NCBI RefSeq assembly: GCF_030272615.1 | Contig: NC_081413.1 | Span: forward strand, 16,192,285 to 16,256,284 | DNA: 64,000 bases | Direction: 5' to 3' | Origin: Cryptomeria japonica | Lineage: Eukaryota; Streptophyta; Pinopsida; Cupressales; Cupressaceae | Shown here: positions 11,170 through 23,583 of the stretch, one piece after another | Layout of the letters: every line of letters begins with the position of its first letter | Numbering within the stretch: position 1 is the first letter of the stretch | Translations under genes and position numbers: made by a program | Notes under the pieces: model-generated | The model's database searches: none | Told to the model about the DNA's origin: nothing | Seen by the model: only the letters and a program-made list of their open reading frames with translations

Positions 11170-14100
11170 TGGGAGTACCCAAGACTTTCTCAAGAAGGAG
11201 AAAAACTCCCACTAGACTTTGACGTGTCACAACTTAGGGATATACAAGAACAAACTCAACATAGCTATTATAAGAACGAAATCAAGGTGACAGAAGGGCA
11301 TGGAATACCCACAATTATGACGATAACTATCAACAAGGAAATATTCTACCTCCTCCCACATAAATGGATATGTTGGGACAACAGATGCAAGACCTCTCCC
11401 AGCAAGTATAATCAGGTTGGTCACAAAAACAATACACTCTCGAAGATATTTTTCCATATCCATTTGATGGGAACATGATCATGCCTCCTGTCCCACACAA
11501 TTTCGAAACACCAAAACTTAACAAATACAAAGGGAAAGGAGATCTCAGGGACCATGTAAGAGAATTTTACTCCGCATGCTTAGAGGTGGCATATGACAGA
11601 ACATATCTAATGTTCCTCTTCTCTCAAAGTTTAGATAAATCATCCATGAAATCATTCTCATGCTTGCCTGGCAGAATCAAAACATTTGAGGACCTAGTAC
11701 AAAAATTTATCACTCAGCATGCGCATAACATAGAATGGGACATCTTCATGGCTGATCTATGCAATACAAAACAAAAGAATGGTGACTTATTCTTGATATT
11801 CTTAAAAAGATGGAGACACCTTTCTAGTAGACATTCCTTCCCCTTTCCTAAAGAAAAATTAGTTGAAATTTTTATTTCAAATTTAAATGAGGAAATGGAA
11901 TCTACTTAGACATCAAATGTTCAGACACTTTCAAAGACATGATAGCCCAGGGGCTTAAAATTGAGAAAGCCCTTATCAAAAAGGGACTTGTCAAAATCTA
12001 CAAAGATAACAAGGATGGTCCATGACCAGCCTATAACTGTGACAAACAAAAGTTTTGGGCCAAGAACAAAAACATTGTTAAAGATGGTGTTGTAGACACA
12101 AGAACTATCATAATCGCCCAACCCATAGTCAAAATTGCAGGGCAAGAAGATAATCGAAAAAACCCCACTACCAACCAAGGTAATCCCCAAAACAATCAAG
12201 GAAATCAAACTCCTAACATGCAACAGGAGGCACCTAAAAACAAGTACCCCACCTACAAACCCAATCGCACATACACACCCTTGGGAGATCCTCTTGAAAA
12301 GATATTACGACAACTCATATCTTTCAATCTCATCACAATACCTAAAACATCAAACTATGAACCACAGATTAAACCTTCATGGTGGAGAGATAATGAGTAT
12401 TGTGAATTTCACAAGAGAAAAGGACACAAAACAAACAACTACCATCGGTTAAAAGATATCATTCAAGACCTTGTTGATCGAGGTGATATAGAAGTGGATT
12501 GTCACAATGCAAAAACTTACAATATTGATCATACCATGTTCAAAAATCGACTCCCATCATATGAGAAAGGAGGTCCCTCCCATCAAGGTAAGAACTAAGA
12601 TAACACAGTGAACTATACATGTGCACCATATACTTATACTATCAACAACCTTTATGATGCCAATGAACAAGTTGCAACCATTAGAATCAAAGGAAAAGAT
12701 CTTGCATGCAACATTGTTACTCACCGTAGCCAGATTACTGTACAAGGAACACCATCAAGAGCGGCATATGTGCCAAAAAAATATAGCCTTGTGGACCAAT
12801 TGGATAAGACACCAGCACTTATCTCCATTTTAGAGCTTTTGCACTTATCGCCCTCGCATAAAACCATCTTGGACCAAGCTCTCCAAGAAGCGTCAATTCC
12901 ATCCAACCTCAATACAGATCAATTTCAAGCCATGGTTGGAAGTCTCAAATCATCACCATGTCTCACTTTTGTTGAGAATGACTTTGCATCCTTTCAACAA
13001 CTGCATAACCTCCCTCTCGATATTAAGGGATTCATACATAAACACATAATCAAGTGAATCTTGATTGACAATGGAGTTGTCCTTAACATGTGCACATTAC
13101 AGTTAATCACAATATTGGGATATGCAAAAGATGCAATAGATGCCCGAAAGTGGATCATCATCAAGGCCTATGATGATGTAGAACACTCTTCTAAAGGGTG
13201 TGTTACTATACCAGTCAGGGTAGGACCTATGGTGAAGAATATGGTTTGCCAAGTCCTAGACCTCCCTCTTCCATACAATCTCCTATTAGGTAGACCATGG
13301 ATTCATGTCAGGCAAGTAGTACCATCCACTTACCATCAATGCATCAAGTTTCCACATAACAAAGTAGAGATTACTATCCTCAGTGATGCCAACCCATTCA
13401 CCTTTTGCAACAATATCAAACATCAACCTGATATCACAGTCCCTAGCAATATAGAAGCCATTGCCTCATCATCTTACATACACCTAGAAAATCTCATTGG
13501 TCTACTGATCCCTACACCCAAATAAGAGAAGCTGAAATATGAAAGTACAGGATGAAGGCCAAGGAGAGTATAATATTAGTCAGCTCTTTATGTTAGCCAA
13601 CTACCCCTCTCACCTAGGACTCATGGCAAACCAAAATTGTCACTCAAGCCACTTGTTGCAGCCAACACTAATACCCTTGATAGATTCATCCCAAACAGAT
13701 CACAAAAACAAGAAACTATTGATGAAGACTTGGCGACATGGATCTACAAAGACTCTTCTAATACAGCTAGACAGCAAATCAATATCTTTATAGAGAGGTA
13801 TGGTAAAAGTTTTACCCTAATACAAAAGATGGGCTATGATGGCCATAATGCATTGGGATCCCACAAACAAGGTGTAAAAGGGCCATTGCAACCCTTGTTA
13901 CAACCTACAGATAAAAATGGACTCGGATTCAACTTTGGTTCAGGAGGCTCTTCTAGTCTCAGGATTACAAGCAAACAAAAGAAGACAACTTCCAAATTCA
14001 TCCCTTCTAGAAGCAAGATAGTGTCTGTTGCAGATCCACCTACAAGCTCTAAAAATCCTAGTCACGAAAGAACTTCTCAATTGAAGTCCCCACATGTAAC

Positions 14101-17100
14101 AAGTAAGAAAAAGAGTTATATTGCATGCCAAACCATCACTCTAGGGATAAAAATCTTGTCCACTTCAGATACCCAAGCAACATCAATAGCCCCATTAGAT
14201 AAAACCCCTGCAATAGCTATCGATAAACCTTTCACATCGGTAGACATCCCTATATACCAAGTGATTCTGAGACGGATTCACATGAATACGAATGAGGTTA
14301 TTTGGCTTCACATGAATATGAAGGGGATTCTCTTGATACTCTTGCAAACAAAGGCATTAAAGGAGAGGCATGGATCAAAACATTTAAGGATTCAAATATT
14401 GAAGATACTTCAAGAATAGATAGGTCACCTCTCAAACCCAATTACAAAGAGGGTAGTACCGACGATGACTTGGATTCCTCCATACTTACCCTAATTGACG
14501 CATCCTATGAACTCAACGTTATTAATGAGGTAATGCCCATTATTTATCTTGAACTCATTGATTGGGACTAGCAAGATCCCCCACACCTTGACACCTTCCA
14601 AAACAATGACGCGATCATAGACTTTCTTGAATTACGGGATGGCATACCAAGAGGGGATCACAAGGCTGGATTCACTATTGAACTTAACAACATGACATAC
14701 TTTGGAGAGAATGCCAAACCTTTCAGTCATCAAAATGTTACAATCAAAACATGATCCTTAAGTGAAAACCAAATTGTGCCACTTTTGGAGACCAAAAGAG
14801 TAAATACAAAGGATGCATCCAAGGGTGAAAACCTCTCTAAGGTGCCTGAAGATGGAAGGTTTTGCATTCTCTCTTTTAGCACTAATCAGGAGAGATCGTC
14901 TATTCTTGTATAAGAAACAAAGGAAGACAATTTGGGGGCACCAGAAAATACACACATAATACATCTAGTAGAATCACTGACTCCAGCTCAAGATCCTGAT
15001 TTTATAGAGTTCTTCCAAAAGTGACAAATCAATTTTGCATGGTCCTATGCAGACATGCCAAGCCTAGATCCAGAGCTAGTAATGCATCATTTGACAGTAG
15101 CAGAAGGAGAAAAACTAGTAAAATAAAATCTCAGAAAGATGCATCCATAAATCGCACTATTTGTAAAAGCAGAACTCAAAAAGCTATTAGATGTGGGTTT
15201 CATAAGACCCATTGATTATCCAGAATGGATATCCAACATTGTGCCTGTGGAAAAACCAACTGGGGGCATCCGTATATGTACAAATTTTAGAGATCTAAAT
15301 AAGGTATGTCCTAAGGATTACTTCCCTCTTCCAAGAACTAATATGATCGTGGACCTCATAGCAGGACGTGCAATGCTATCACTCATGGATGGCTTTTTAA
15401 GATACAACCACATCAAGATCACCCCAGAGAATCAACACAAAACAAATTTTACATGCCCATGGGGTACATACTATTGGAATGTGATGTTATTCGGTCTCAA
15501 GAATGCAAGATTTACATATCAATGGGCAATGACTACCATCTTCCATGACATGATGCATATACTAATGGAAGACTATGTGGATGATTTACTAGCTAAATCA
15601 TTAACAAGAAAGGGTCACCTCGTTGTGTTGGAAAAAATCTTTACTAGACTGGAATAGTACAATGTCCACCTCAATCCAAAGAAGTGTGTTTTTGGAGTAA
15701 CCTTTGGGAAGCTCCTAGGATACATTGTTTCCAAAAAAGGAATTGAGGTTGACCCTGCAAAAGTCAAAGCAATCATGGAAATGCCACCTCCTAATAACAT
15801 CAGTCAGTTGAGGACATTACAAGGAAGACTATAGTCAATCTGTCACTTCATCGCACAATTGGATGATAAATGTCACCCCTTCACACATCTACTCCATAAG
15901 AATGTCTGCTTCAAATGGGAAGAGAATTGCCAACAAGCATTCCAGAAGTTAAAGGACTACCTGATGACGCCACCATTACTGACACCACCATCTCTAGACA
16001 AGTCATTATTGTTATACATATCAGCTACTGCTACGGCCTTAGGAGTCTTACTTACACAACATAATGCAGAAGGCAAAGAATGTGTAGTATACTATATTTC
16101 CAAGACACTTGTTGGGTATGAACTCAATTATACCCCTATTGAACGATCCTGTCTAGTAGTGAATTTAGCAGCAACTAAACTAAGGCACTACATGTTGACA
16201 CACAAGATACAACTCGTTGCCAAGATTGATCCACTCAAGTACCTACTCAGTAAAGAAGCACTAACATGGTGCTTGGCAAAGTGGGTTATGCTCCTCAGTA
16301 AAAATAACATAGAGCACATGGACCAAAAAGAAATAAAAGGGAAAGTCATTTCACATCAGTTGGTCGAAGCGCCACTCATAGGAAACCATCCTCTTATCTC
16401 AAATTTTCCAAATGAGGAAATCTTCACAGTTATTCCAGCACAACAATGGAAGTTATATTTTGATGGATCATACACTAGACATGGTTCAAGAGTTAGCATT
16501 CTCTTCATCACACCTCAAGGTGATAGCATTCCAAAATCATATAGGCTCACATCCCCATGCATGAACAACACAACAAAGTATGAAGCCTTGATCATAGGAT
16601 TATAAATGGTTGTATAATGGAACTTAAAGGAGCTACAGGTCTATGGTGATTCACAACTGGTAATTCGCTAGGTGAATGATGAATACCAAAATAAGGATGA
16701 TAAGCTCATGCCTTACAATAAAATGGTTGATAGCTTCAAAGAATTATTCATAGCTACCACTTTTGAGCAGATTCCTCGAGATTAATATGAGTTGCAGATG
16801 CAATGGCTACCATAGCCTCTCTCCTTGATCTTCCACATAATTCAACAAGCTACGAGTTCTTAGTTGAACAGCTTTGGATCCCTTCTTATGATATCCCAAA
16901 ATCCGAGATGGTATGTCAACTCATCAGTCCTAATTCCTCATGGTATGGTGAGTTTTACGCTTACCTACGCGATCAAATCCTTCCACCAAACCAATCGAAC
17001 AATCAATGAAAAACCTTCATATGCCAATCTGACCGATACACTATATTGCTAAAACCCTATACCAGCGAAGTCTTGATGGTACTCTCATGTGATGTTTAGA

Positions 17101-18064
17101 GCAAGGTGAAGTGACTATAGCTTTAGAAGAAGTACATGAAGGTATCTATGGGGCTCATTCAAGTGGCCCTTCATTGGCTAAAAAGATCATGAGGGTAGGA
17201 TACTATTGGCCCTCCATGGAAAAAGACTCCTACTACTTTATCAGAAAATGCAAGAAATGCCAAGTTCACGGAGATCTAATACATGCACCAGCGCAAGAAC
17301 TGCAACCCATCGCAACACCATGGCCCTTTTATCAGTGGGGACTAGACCTTGTGGGTAAAATCAATCCATCTTCCTCCAATGGTCATAACTTCATCATTAC
17401 CGCCATAAAATACTTCACCAAGTGGATTGAGGTCGTTCCACTTACCCAAGTAACCAGCAAGCAGATCGCTTCATTTATCTTAAACTACATCATTTGCCGG
17501 TATGGTGTACCCATGTCCATCATCATAGATAATGGGATTCCTTTCAAAAATGGGTATATAGTATGGTGTACCCATGTCTGAATCCAACACTATGGGCATA
17601 TTGAACTAGCATTTGAACCCCTATAGGCGCAACCCCATACTTGCTTATATATGGAGGAGAGGCTATCTTGCCTATTGAGGTAGAATTACCATTCGTATGG
17701 GTTTCCTTGCACAATCTAATTATTGATAAAGCCTACCAGGTCTCACATCTTTAGGACTTGGAATTGCTTGATGAAAAGTGACAAGCTACCTACAATCACC
17801 TAAAAGCATGTCAACAGTGCATGAGTAGAAGCTACAATCATAGGGTCAAACCTCAGACATTTGAGGTAGGAGGTCTTGTTCTTAGAGAAAATCCTTGCAA
17901 TCAACCAAACTGAGAACACCAAGGCAAACTTGAATCCAATTGGCAAGGTCCATATGTCATCATTGCAGTCTTCGAGTCTGGGGCATATTAGTTAGCAACC
18001 TAAGAAAAGAGAACTACTAGTAGATCCAATCAATAGAATGCACCTTAAAAAGTTCCATACATAA
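11170..18064 (+). pseudogene. gag-pol: E1 gag-pol relic
   Basis: Same domain order as the E2 polyprotein, broken into many frames. Gag is at about 11,475-11,909 and beyond. The zinc-knuckle region near 12,400 reads CEFHKRKGHKTNNYH, with the last Cys changed to Tyr. The protease region at about 13,061 has DNGV in place of DNGA. A G-patch-like piece is near 13,800-13,930. Reverse transcriptase is at 15,193-15,657 with YVDD kept. RNase H sequence spans 15,859-16,605 and beyond, and the integrase zinc and core domains are at 17,111-17,555. Part of the integrase core is deleted near 17,552, replaced by a 27-bp filler. The C-terminal module then runs to the stop at 18,062. It is clearly dead. Confidence 0.9.
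17500..17578 (+). repeat. 18-bp filler duplication at a deletion junction
   Basis: The 18-mer gtatggtgtacccatgtc occurs at 17,500-17,517, its proper place in the integrase, and again at 17,561-17,578. The second copy sits exactly where about 165 bp of integrase present in E2 and E3 is missing. This looks like end-joining with a templated insertion. Confidence 0.8.
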
Positions 18065-19358
18065 GCTGTACAGAGCATCAAGCTGAAAAAATATCAAAAA
18101 TACCAAAAAAAACATTCAAAAAAAATCCTTAAAAAAATACAAAAAATGAACAAATCAAGAAAACGGTAAAGAAAAATCATTCGTCCAAATAGTGAAAACC
18201 ACTTCGATGGTGCCTTGGATAAGTATGGTGGTGAAAACTTTATAAACAGGCGTCATTTGTAAAGGTTGCGGCTCCATTGTCTTTCAGACTTGTTGTGATC
18301 CCATTCATTGCATCCACTCATACATCATATCTATCATGGCTTGTTATTGATCTGAAATCAGGGTTATTGCCTCATGAATCCCACATCATGCTTTCACACT
18401 GATAATTAACTGGGGGCAACTTCTTAATATATGATTGGAGTGAATTATCAATACTAGTGATTCATCGAGTTAAACATTCATAAAATGTCCTGAAATAATC
18501 CAAAAACATTCATAAAACAGTAAAAAATACCAAAAACATTTAGAAAATGTTATGAAATAATCCAAAAACATCAAAATCAATCAAAAACATTACAATTAGC
18601 TTGTTCATTGTACATAAACATCGGGCCAGATGCAAAACAACATTTTGAGCAGCATATAAGATGACCAACTATCAGACAAACAAACAAACATCTGAACAAC
18701 ACATACACAAAACTGTCTTAAACAAGGATGCATCCTTCCTTCAAAACAAAACATGATGACATATCTCTTTGACAAGAAGATTCTGCTTGGTTGATAGGCA
18801 TTTGGTCAGATTATTGCTTTATGTATTAGGTTCCTATGGTACTCCAGGATATCCACAAGTAATTAGAGTGGTAAGGATGCTTCCTAATATATTTTCTTTA
18901 TTTTTTGTGTATGGATTTGTTCCAATGAAGTTTTGGGGCACATACTAATGGTGTCTACGTGGGAAGTTCACTAAGCTGTGAGATCATATGCAAAAATACA
19001 AAGTCATGGATCACTATGGCTTATTGACTACAACGTATACCTCGACCATGTGTATATGAACTAGAATGGAGGGGAATTTTTCCTTGTCTGTGATGTTTGT
19101 TTACAAGTGGAGTGCTCAACCTCAGTTTCTGATACTTCAGCCAGGATCGGTACTACCATTCTCGATGAGGAAATAAAGCATTATGAATAAGTCATGGATC
19201 ACCCATTTCATCTCATTTGTATATATTGCATTTCATTGCATATCTCCCATGCATATGTTCATTCATATATTATAAATATTTGGTGTGCATGCATACACAA
19301 GGAATAGGGTTGCTATGAGAAAGCTAAGTGTGAAGGACTATCCCAAAAATCATGACTA
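18065..19358 (+). other. E1 3' non-coding tail, first part
   Basis: Non-coding tail downstream of pol, with repeated aaaaacattcaaaaa-type words. It includes a well-conserved stretch around 18,945 (ctaatggtgtctacgtggga) that recurs in E2 (minus, near 22,745) and E3 (near 61,310). No gene is supported. Confidence 0.8.
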
Positions 19359-19363
19359 GGTAC
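19359..19363. repeat. Target-site duplication of E2, left copy (GGTAC)
   Basis: GGTAC directly abuts the left end of E2, and the same five bases abut its right end at 35,449-35,453. A 5-bp duplication is what Ty3/gypsy integrases make. Confidence 0.9.
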
Positions 19364-21225
19364 TGATGCTCTGCAAAAAGGATTAGAAAATCTGTTTGAT
19401 GGCAACACACACAAGAGCACAAGAAACAAACGTTAGTGTTAGCAACAAAAGATTATCCTAAACAGGCATATCAAGAGAGATATTAAGCATGAAATAGAAA
19501 GCATATAAACATAAAATGAAATAGCTAATCAAGATGCTCATAGTTGCTCCTCCCTTGTTCCTCTCCTCTCCAAGTCCCAAATGAGTGTAGCTCTCAGCAG
19601 CTTTTTGCACTATGGATGCTTATGGAGGATTGAGATTTAATACTAAGCTTCAAATATGAAATGAAAAGCTAAATACTATGCTAGAGTAGATAGTGATGCT
19701 ATGAAAAAGCTCTATGCTAATGCTAGTATAACAACAATACTCTAAAATGCTTCTCCTTTTGCTTGAGGAGAAGGGTTCTATTTATAGAAGAAATAGGGAA
19801 ATGAAGGGTTAAGATTGAGCAATCTTAACAAGGGTTAGGATTGAAAGTTGGGGATCCATGTGCACAATTGGCACCAATAAAATGGTGACAAGTTTCAACA
19901 TAGGATTGGGTTGAGAGAAGAGGTTGGAGGCATTAAAGGCCTGAGAAGACCTCATGGTTATCTAGAAGGTAAGGGTCAAGTCTAAATTAAGATTACCCAT
20001 TGGATTAAGAGTTAATCCAAGGATAAACCTTTGTGCAAATGTTTAAGAGATAATCATGGTCAAAGCATTAATGGCCTGATGAGACCTTTGGGTTGGGTAG
20101 AGGTTGAGTCAAAACAAATGTTTTAACCATGTGGGAGGGTTTGAGGTAACCATTAATGGTTATTGGAGACTTTGGGGATTAAGTGGTTGAAGGTTGGAAG
20201 CCTTCAATGGTTTTCAAAGACTTTGAGCTATTTAGTGGTTGAAGGTTGGAAGCTTTCAAAGGTTATCCAAGACTTTGAGACATTTAGTGGTTGAAGGTTG
20301 AAAGCCTTTAATGGTTATCAAAGACTTTTAGGCTTTGAGAAGTGACTCCATTTTGCTTAGGAATGTGACAATAATTAGGGGATGGATTAAGTTAATTAGG
20401 AAGGGGTTAGAAGAATCTAGAAGGGGATTAGATTTTGCAAGTGGATTTGGTGGGTGAGGGAAAATAGGATTTTATTAAAATAAAAATTCATTTATTTCAA
20501 TAAATGTGTGCAAGTTGTATTTGGATAAATATTCAAATAAATATTAATTTATTTAAATGAGAAAAAGGAAGATAAAGCATTAAAATGCTTGAAGACTTTG
20601 AGGGGAACCATTAAAGGCTTGAAGACTTTAAGGAAAACCATTAAAGTCTTAAGAAGACTATAGAAGGAAGCCATCAAGTTTGAAGACTTTAAAGCCATCA
20701 AGTTTGAATACTTTAAGGGAAACCATTAAAGGTTTCAAGTGGGTGAGGATAAATAGGATTTTAAATAAATAATTTATTTAAAATAGTTGTGCAACTTGCT
20801 TTTGTAGGAAAATACAAGTGGGTGGAGGATAAAGGTGATTTAAATAAATTATTTATTTAAAATAATTGTGCAACTTGCTTTTGTAGGAAAATACAAGTGG
20901 GTAGAGGATAAAGGTGATTTAAATAAATGATTTATTTATTTAAATGTGAGAGGTGGGATTTTGGGGGATTTAAATAAATATTAATTTATTTAAATGTGAG
21001 AGAAGATTTAATTAAATAAATATGATTTATTTATTTAATTAATGGTCTGAATTTGGTTAAGTGAATTAAATCAAATAAATTGAATAATTTATTTAATTAA
21101 TAGGAGAAGAGGGTTAAGATGAATTAATTAAATATATTAATTTAATTAATTATTAATTGATGGTTAAATAATCAAATAAATATTAAATATTCATTTAATT
21201 AAGTGGACAGATTTATGTGACTACA
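19364..21225 (-). repeat. E2 3' LTR
   Basis: 1,862 bp, reading TGTAGTCAC...GCATCA on the minus strand (TG...CA ends). It contains internal tandem repeats: about 79-bp units at about 20,739-20,960, about 30-bp units at about 20,575-20,740, and about 65-bp units at about 20,150-20,340. A TATAAATA box lies at 19,779-19,786 (minus). It looks identical to the LTR at 33,587-35,448. Confidence 0.95.
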
Positions 21226-21238
21226 TTTGCCCCTCTTT
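21226..21238 (-). other. E2 polypurine tract
   Basis: On the minus strand aaagaggggcaaa directly precedes the TG of the 3' LTR, the expected site for plus-strand DNA priming. E1 has the matching aaaggggggcaaa at 36,382-36,394. Confidence 0.85.
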
Positions 21239-23583
21239 GAGACGGTGCGGTTTATCGCGTCGTTTCAAAGAAAGAAAAATAGGTGTGAAGAAATGCCCCA
21301 TAAAATGTAAATTTAATGGGTGGTATGCCCCCTCGAGGGATAGGCCGATTTTTTTTTTTTTGAAAAATCGGGCGATCTCTCGAAAAAGAATGAAAAGTGG
21401 AGGGGAGGTAGAATAGAAGAAATTAGAACTAATGATGAAAGAATGGGAGAAAATGGAGTGAATATGAAGAAACAACAAGCCAACGAGTACCCTGAGGTCA
21501 TGCAAGAGATACATAGTAGATGTAGTGTGGGGTTTTGATTGATGCTATACAATTGATCAAAATTGGTTGGACAATCTGGTGCAATCTGTTGAATTGCCCC
21601 GGTCAAGTCAAAGCGTGACAGTTGATGTCAGTTGGTCGCTTGGACATGATAAAGTCTGAGTAAGTGAATCAAAGTGACCTGATGTGACTTAGACAATTGA
21701 TGTAATTGCCCGATGAAGTCAAGGTATATGAAGCAAAATACTCGTTGAGACGTAGACAATTGATGTAATTGTCCGTTGGATTGTGTTTGATTGGTTGATC
21801 AATTGATAGTATGTGCGTGTGATGGATGGTTGTGGGGAATCATGGTAGCCCCATTGAGACTAGGTCATTGTGATAAATGCCTGATGTAGTCTAGGATTAC
21901 CATAATCGATTACCTGTTGAGACCCGAAGATACTTGATCAGAGTATCTGTTGATAGTCTAGGTGTGTGGGAGTCGATGTATCTGTGTAGACAGAGCAACT
22001 TGCTGGATTGTGTGGATGAATGAGGATGGGAAGCGATGAAGGGATTAGGATGATGTTGATGATCAAGATAGGGAGGGTGAGGGGGGATTTGATGTTAGAT
22101 AGAAGATATGGAGGACTAGGATCGAGTCCTATGGAAGAAGATGAGTAAAATAGAGTATGCATTATTATGACTACGTATGCATGATATGCAGCTATTATGA
22201 ATGTATGGATGGGTGGAATGCAACGAAATGCAATATATACAAATGAGATGGAATGACGATCCATGGTGCTTTATTTTTCATCATTGAGCTTTAAAATGTT
22301 GTAAGAAAATACAAGCAACTTGACATAAAGATTCAAGATGACCAGAGTATTTCTTACATGGATTTTGATATAGCAAGTTAATACAAGCAACTTGATATAA
22401 TGGATCAAGTTGACCTGAGTATTGCTTGCGGAACAGACAAGGATTATCTCCGTTCATGCATGACTTGGATCGTCCTCCTTGATCTTAGGCTGATCATATC
22501 CGGAGACAAGTGCATACCGTACTAAGAAATAAAAACCTTTATCCAAATTGGATGAGGAGGAACCAAAGAATGAGCATTGTACCTGCAAACAAACAGTATA
22601 TACATAAAGAATAAAAGAATATGGATCCTTGGTAATGGTTCATGCTCATATGGTCGAGATATACGCTGTAGTCAGCAAGCCGTAGTGATCTATGACTGCA
22701 TTTGGCATAAGATCACGTAGCTTGGTGAACTTCCCACGTAGACACCATTAGTACATGCCCCAGAACTTCATCGGAAATAATGCGCAAACGATACAAAACA
22801 ATGCTGAAAGATCCCGATACAGATAAACAAATGATTGTACTCATAAATCAACCAAGTATTTGATAGCTTAACATAATTTTCTTGTCAAAGAAAATGTCAC
22901 TTTTGTCTTTGTTTTGGTAAGGAATGATGCATCCTTGTTTAAGACAGTTTGGATTGTTGATGTTGATTGTGTTGGTCGAGTGATAAGTGGTCATTTGTGT
23001 GAGTATTTTGTATCTGATCGGATGAATATGTACAAGGTGTTGTCATGTTTTTTTGGGTGATTTTCGATGGTTTTTTGATGTTTTTGGATTTTGTGTAATA
23101 GTTTTTGAATGTTTGTGGATTTTGTGAGTCATTTTTGAATGTTTTTGGATTTTTGATGATTGTTTGAATGAAGAACTTAATGAAGCATAAGACAATGTAG
23201 AATCCACTTCCATCAATAGGTTAAAGGCATTGCCCCCAGTTTTAGACATGACTATGAAAAAGCGGGATGCAAGATGTATGGAGTACTATCATAATTGCAG
23301 AGGAATAACAAGCCATGGTTGATGGATGGATGGATGTATGTATGAAGTAGATGTGATCGCCACAAGTCTGAAAGATAATGGAGCCATAGCCTTTACGAGT
23401 GGCGCCTGTTTGCCAGGTTTTCACCATCGTTCTTACCCAAGGTGCCACCGGAGTGGTTGTTCACCGTTTGGATGCATGATTTTTCTTTACTTTTTTGAAT
23501 GTTTTTATATTTTCTTCAGGACATTTTTCTGAATGTTTTTTGATATTTTCTGATATGTAGGGGAGCCTGATGCTCTGTATAGC
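21239..23583 (-). other. E2 3' non-coding tail
   Basis: About 2.3 kb between the end of pol and the 3' LTR. It contains clustered aaatccaaaaacattc words (about 23,050-23,200 and 23,480-23,560) and loose repeats around caattgatgtaattg (about 21,570-21,800). The short ORFs on either strand do not look coding. Confidence 0.75.

Larger units (their letters stand above)
11160..19363 (+). mobile_element. E1: old Tat-like Ty3/gypsy element, 5' part
   Basis: Left part of an old element with gag-pol relics and its 3' non-coding tail. It is cut at 19,363 by the insertion of E2 and resumes at 35,449. No 5' LTR, primer site or leader is seen: recognisable homology starts inside gag near 11,170. It belongs to the same family as E2 and E3, as shown by matching order and wording of all domains, but it is much more diverged and carries many frameshifts and stops. 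Confidence 0.9.

Noticed and set aside
21221-22264. Several minus-strand ORFs of about 100 codons in the E2 tail
   Set aside because: They are not kept open in the E1 and E3 tails and show no domain features.
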